From DASQZT01 sp035638575 (lineage in GTDB: Bacteria; Acidobacteriota; Terriglobia; Bryobacterales; Bryobacteraceae), in contig DASQZT010000232.1 in assembly GCA_035638575.1 (NCBI GenBank), positions 1 to 64,000 of the forward strand: 64,000 nucleotides of DNA. The letters are read 5' to 3'. Of the stretch, positions 60,464 to 64,000 are shown piece after piece (position 1 is the first letter of the stretch; each line of letters starts with the position of its first letter). The translations under genes were made by a program, and so were the position numbers. Below the pieces are notes generated by a model. It saw only the letters and a program-made list of their open reading frames with translations, was not told the origin of the DNA and searched no databases.

Positions 60464-60620
60464 GCCCCGCCCCCAAAACAGATCAATGCCTCCCGAATGT
60501 CCGTAATTGGGACCGCTGCGTCCGGCGCCGGACGCGCGAATACGGCTCGACGTGCGATATCGGCCCAAGACGCCGCACTTGGCTATGGCCCTCTGCGTGC
60601 ACATATCACGTTCCTGGCGC

Positions 60621-63008
60621 ATGCGCATCCACATTCATCTCCGCCGGCTGCTGCGATCGCGGGTCTTCCTGGTCACGGCAGTCCTGGTCCTGGGTCTGGG
60701 CCTCGGCGTCAACCTGACGCTGTTCAACACGGTCTACGCGCTGCTCTGGCGCCCGCTGGGCTTCCCTCAATCCGATCGCCTGGTGACCCTGTATGGGCGG
60801 AGCGCCGGCGGCGACCTCAATCACTGGATCACGGGGCAGGATGCCTGGACTCTGCGCCAGCAGGCGGGCGTAATCGCGGAAGCGGGCCTGGCGAAAAGCG
60901 GTGGCCAGGTGACGCTCCTCAACGGCGCCGATTCTTTCGATATGGCCGCCGCGTCGGTCGATTCCGGGTACTTCAAGGCGCTCGGCGTCCGGCCCGTCGC
61001 GGGACGGTTTTTCGGCGAGGAAGAGGATCTCGGCGCCAACCCCGAGCAGCGGGCGGTCCTGACGGAATCCGCCTGGAGAGCCCACTTCGGATCCGATCCC
61101 TCGGTGGTGAACGGCGTGTTTCCCCGTCAGGATGGCGCCAATCGGCGCCCGCTGCGGATTGTCGGAATCGTGCCCGGCTCGGCCACCCTGCCCTTTGCGC
61201 CGGAAGCCGAAATCCTGCTGCCGCTCCCCTCGGCCGGCGACACTGTGCGCCTGAATTACGGCGATGCGTTGTACCGTTCCGTGGCGCGCCTCCAACCGGC
61301 CGTGCGGCTTCCCCAAGCCTCGGCCGCCATCGATGCGGCATTCCAGGCTGGCGAGCGCGGCTCGAGCTTCGGCGTGTGGGGACGGCGCTGGGTGGAACCG
61401 TTGCGCGCGGCCCTGGCCCCCGTCGACCGCCCCACGATGCTGCAACTCTACGGTTCCGCGTGCCTGCTCCTGGTGCTGACCTGCGCCAACCTGGCAAGCC
61501 TCTTTGTGGTGCGCGCCATGACGAGGACTCATGAGACCAGCGTGCACCTGGCCCTGGGCGCAAGCCGGTGGCGCTTGCTGCGCGCCAATTTCCAGGAAGC
61601 CCTGCTGGTCTGCGCGGCCGGGACCGCTCTCGCCTTCCTGGTGGAAAGCTGGGCCCGGCCCCTGATCCCCCTGGGCATTCCGGAACTGAAACGCATCGGC
61701 CCGGAGTTGCTGTCCACCGGCCCTGTGCTGCTCGTGTTCGGATTCCTGATGTGCCTGGGCGTCTCGCTGGTGGTGTCCATAACGTCCGGCCTGTGGATCC
61801 AAAAGGTCGGCCTTGCCGAAGCCCTCTCCCAGGGCGTGCGCAGCGGATTATCCGGCGCGGGACGATTTCGCGCCGCGTTGGCTGCCGCCCAGGTGGCCAT
61901 CGTGCTGACCCTGCTCACGCTGGCGGGGCTGGTGGGACGCAGTTTCCTCTCGGCCATGCGCGCCGACCCCGGTCTCGATCCGCAAGGCGTAATCACATTC
62001 CGCGCGTCCCTTCCCGGCTCTCAGCGGAATTCCCTTCCCGCCATCGCCGATCTCCAGCGTCAGATCGCATCCGTTCCCGGCGTGAAAAGCGTCGCCTTCG
62101 CCGCCGAGTTGCCGGTCGGTTCGCCCGCGTTCTCCACCGTCACCGCCGCTCACGGGGGCGACCTCGTGCCGGGCGATCCCATGATTCAGTACCGCCTAGC
62201 CGGTCTCTCCTATTTCGAAACCCTGGGCGCCCGCATGGCCGGCGGCCGCACCTTCACAGCGGAGGAAATCGAGCAGGGCCGGCCCGCCGTCGTTCTCAAT
62301 CAGGCGGCAACCCGGCTCCTGTTTCCCGGTGAAGAGCCCGTTGGACGCACGGTGCATTCGGGCTTCGGCGGCCGCATCAGCGTGGTGGTGGGCGTGGTGA
62401 AGGATATCCGCACCGAGGCCCTCGACAAGCCGCCGGTTCCCATGGTCTATATGGCTTATCTGCCCGTTGCGGGCCTGCGATTCATGGTGCGGACCGACAG
62501 CGCCTTCAGCGCGTTCATCCCCATGCTGAAGTCCCGCGTGCTCGCCTGGAATTCGGCGGCAGTGCTGCAACAGTTCAAGCCCCTGCGGGACATCGTGGAC
62601 GAAACCGTTCGCGACCGCATCATCCGAAGCGTGCTGGTCGGCGGCTTTGCCCTGTTAGGCCTGATCGTGAGTTCGGTCGGCCTCTATGGCACGCTGGCGG
62701 CGCACGTGCATCAGCGCCGGCGGGAAATCGGCGTCAGGATCGCGATGGGGGCAACCGTCCGCGTCGTGGTGGCCGGCATCCTGGCTGAGGGGATGCGGAT
62801 CGTGGCTTTCGGATCCCTGGCCGGCGTGGCAGGTTCAGCGGTAGCCGCGCGGCTGATCGAGCGGCAGTTGTACGGCGTAAGCCCGCTCGACCCGATCGCT
62901 TTTGCGTTGGCCCTGATCCTCTTGTCGAGCACCGCCCTGGCCGCCTGCCTGATCCCGGCCTTCAAGGCCGCGCACCTCGATCCCATCCAGACGCTGAACG
63001 TGCAGTAA
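60621..63008 (+). CDS. ADOP-type ABC transporter permease (MacB-like)
   Basis: A 795-residue permease with two FtsX domains and two periplasmic MacB_PCD regions, the ADOP architecture abundant in Acidobacteria. The first helix is at FLVTAVLVLGLGLGVNLTLFN; ~270-420 and ~660-780 hold the FtsX helices (RTHETSVHLALGASRWRLL; RRREIGVRIAMGATVR). The C-terminus AHLDPIQTLNVQ is the typical ADOP ending. There is no ATPase gene beside it. The ATG at 60621 is chosen from three possible starts (TTG 60507, ATG 60585, ATG 60621); none has a clear ribosome site. Confidence 0.87.
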   Translation: MRIHIHLRRLLRSRVFLVTAVLVLGLGLGVNLTLFNTVYALLWRPLGFPQSDRLVTLYGRSAGGDLNHWITGQDAWTLRQQAGVIAEAGLAKSGGQVTLLNGADSFDMAAASVDSGYFKALGVRPVAGRFFGEEEDLGANPEQRAVLTESAWRAHFGSDPSVVNGVFPRQDGANRRPLRIVGIVPGSATLPFAPEAEILLPLPSAGDTVRLNYGDALYRSVARLQPAVRLPQASAAIDAAFQAGERGSSFGVWGRRWVEPLRAALAPVDRPTMLQLYGSACLLLVLTCANLASLFVVRAMTRTHETSVHLALGASRWRLLRANFQEALLVCAAGTALAFLVESWARPLIPLGIPELKRIGPELLSTGPVLLVFGFLMCLGVSLVVSITSGLWIQKVGLAEALSQGVRSGLSGAGRFRAALAAAQVAIVLTLLTLAGLVGRSFLSAMRADPGLDPQGVITFRASLPGSQRNSLPAIADLQRQIASVPGVKSVAFAAELPVGSPAFSTVTAAHGGDLVPGDPMIQYRLAGLSYFETLGARMAGGRTFTAEEIEQGRPAVVLNQAATRLLFPGEEPVGRTVHSGFGGRISVVVGVVKDIRTEALDKPPVPMVYMAYLPVAGLRFMVRTDSAFSAFIPMLKSRVLAWNSAAVLQQFKPLRDIVDETVRDRIIRSVLVGGFALLGLIVSSVGLYGTLAAHVHQRRREIGVRIAMGATVRVVVAGILAEGMRIVAFGSLAGVAGSAVAARLIERQLYGVSPLDPIAFALALILLSSTALAACLIPAFKAAHLDPIQTLNVQ

Positions 63009-63018
63009 ACGCACCTTG

Positions 63019-64000
63019 CTAATCGCCGAAGCTCCCCACTTCCTCGCGCTCATCGACCGGCTTTGCGGGCGCCGGCCGAATGCCGCCGATCTGCACCAAG
63101 GGCGGCGCCGGCTCTTCCTTCAGCACGTGCTGCCGGTACAGTTTCGCCATCCGCTCGTTCTCCTGCTGGTCCTTCAGCCGGGCGTCGCGCGCGCGGATCT
63201 TCTCTTCCCGCGCGTTTTTGGCAATCCCCAGCCGGTCGAGATCGTGCTGCTCCTCGGTGGTGATGATGTTCTCGCGCAGCACCATCGAATGCTCCCGGTT
63301 CGCGAGCGGCACGGCCTTTCCGCCCGCGAAGATCTCGTGCTTCCCGTGCTCCTCGTACCACTTGGTGAGCGTCGCCGTCATGTGCATCTTCTCGATGATC
63401 TGCCGCCACCCGACCCCCGTATTGTACGCGCAGAAGGAAATTTCGCCCTCCTGCGTGGCATACGGGATGATGCATTGCTCCGTGCGCCGGAAATCGTAGT
63501 TGAACAGGTCCTGGAACCACATGCCCGCGATGAACAGGAAGTTCCAGCGGTCGCGCCGGCGCCGCTCGATATCTTCCATCGTGCGGTCCTTGCCCACGTT
63601 GCCGTAGCTCTTGCCCGTCGCCCCGAATGTCTTATCGAACTTCTTCAGCAGGTCCGACAGCTTGAACTGCGAGGGCGCCTGGAACGGATCGTAATTGCGC
63701 GCCACCGCCAGCGCCATGCCCACGATCGAAAGCCACTTGCCGCGCGCCGCGTCGTTTACCCGCGCCACATCGCGCGCCAGTTGGTCGGCATCCAGAAAGG
63801 CCGTCACCGGAGCCGATTCCTTGGTCTCCTTGTCTACCATCACCGCCATCCCCACTCCGCAGTTCGGGTGGCACCCGCAGCTCAACTGTCCCCAGGTGGC
63901 CTCCGGCCCGTGCACCATGTCGCTCCAGTCCGAAAAGGTAGACATGAACGAGATGGGGAACCAGTCGCGCGCCGGCTCGCCCAGCCCCGTCTGGTTCTTC
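63019..64000 (-). CDS. Radical SAM family protein, C-terminal part (runs off the window)
   Basis: The frame ends at 63019 and stays open to the window edge (KNQTGLGEPARDWFPISF lies ahead of the internal ATG at 63945), so the N-terminus is missing. The visible ~326 residues contain LSCGCHPNCGVGMAVM, then FLFIAGMWFQDLFNYDFRRTEQCIIPYA and GEISFCAYNTGVGWRQIIE, and a charged C-terminal helix. From memory these blocks recall the C-terminal region of radical SAM proteins of the MJ0619/Tes type, where Cys residues hold auxiliary Fe-S clusters, but the CxxxCxxC core that would prove membership is outside the window. The Tes group includes the tetraether lipid synthase; that role is only a possibility here. 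Confidence 0.6.
   Translation of the reverse strand, partial: KNQTGLGEPARDWFPISFMSTFSDWSDMVHGPEATWGQLSCGCHPNCGVGMAVMVDKETKESAPVTAFLDADQLARDVARVNDAARGKWLSIVGMALAVARNYDPFQAPSQFKLSDLLKKFDKTFGATGKSYGNVGKDRTMEDIERRRRDRWNFLFIAGMWFQDLFNYDFRRTEQCIIPYATQEGEISFCAYNTGVGWRQIIEKMHMTATLTKWYEEHGKHEIFAGGKAVPLANREHSMVLRENIITTEEQHDLDRLGIAKNAREEKIRARDARLKDQQENERMAKLYRQHVLKEEPAPPLVQIGGIRPAPAKPVDEREEVGSFGD

Noticed and set aside
1..64000. CRISPR arrays, insertion sequences, prophage or tRNA-linked islands
   Set aside because: No regularly spaced repeats, transposase or integrase motifs, terminal inverted repeats or tRNA-like folds were seen on reading; short or diverged examples could be missed without a computed search.

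Overview
The window is a GC-rich, densely packed stretch of bacterial chromosome. The best match is an Acidobacteriota genome of the Solibacter/Bryobacter type; this is inference from gene content, as there is no rRNA marker. Pointers are an ADOP/MacB-like permease, a Reg_prop hybrid histidine kinase, remnants of a VWFA-related protein and of an Oar-like TonB receptor (both families very abundant in that phylum), many secreted hydrolases, and several enzymes with twin-arginine leaders. I see no rRNA, tRNA, CRISPR array, transposase, phage gene or replication origin.

Layout. 1-4.5 kb: altronate-dehydratase-like enzyme, DsbA-like oxidoreductase and a secreted M28 peptidase. 4.6-8.3 kb: an orphan TssA, a TPR protein, YvcK, a broken ArsC-like gene and an OstA/LptA-like protein. 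8.3-12.1 kb (minus strand): a two-gene ABC exporter, serS and a 46-codon zinc-ribbon-like gene behind a strong promoter. 12.3-17.4 kb: NHL propeller protein, two small coiled-coil proteins, a 2-hydroxyacid dehydrogenase, hemB, a methyltransferase and the VWFA remnant. 17.4-21.1 kb: an Rrf2 regulator with a perfect 18-bp palindrome at its promoter, clpP, and a GH95 glycosidase whose start overlaps the clpP stop. 21.1-26.5 kb: a YwiC-like membrane protein and a complete hydBGDA group 3b-type [NiFe]-hydrogenase operon with its maturation protease. 26.5-33.3 kb: ceramidase, SDR, PIG-L deacetylase, enolase-superfamily enzyme, and an APC permease that reads into a frameshifted WG-repeat gene. 33.3-37.2 kb: a 1307-residue hybrid kinase. 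37.3-43 kb: SDR, a frameshifted amidohydrolase, a D-aminoacylase-like enzyme, a Tat-exported PLP aminotransferase and a TonB-receptor scrap. 43.1-50.5 kb: an orphan efflux adaptor, hicB with a broken hicA, MFS and EamA transporters, M20 peptidase and HtrA. 50.5-64 kb: a peptidoglycan-binding-like protein, a Gfo/Idh/MocA enzyme, TlpA-like and metallo-beta-lactamase-fold proteins, an M16 peptidase pair, ispG, a YjbQ/DUF2203/CYTH cluster, an ADOP permease and the C-terminal part of a radical SAM protein running off the end.

How it works together. Most of the region is housekeeping (serS, hemB, clpP, ispG, yvcK) mixed with periplasmic scavenging functions (M28, M16, GH95, ceramidase, amidohydrolases). 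The one clear energy-metabolism module is the hydrogenase, which probably couples H2 turnover to NAD(P)(H) in the cytoplasm.

The most interesting signals are regulatory and degenerative. A perfect Rrf2 palindrome is echoed, with identical half-site spacing, 24 kb away in front of the exported aminotransferase. Several genes have a -10 element only 6-9 nt before the start codon, suggesting leaderless transcripts. Six genes or gene scraps are visibly decaying or frameshifted (arsC-like, VWFA, WG-repeat, amidohydrolase, TonB receptor, hicA).
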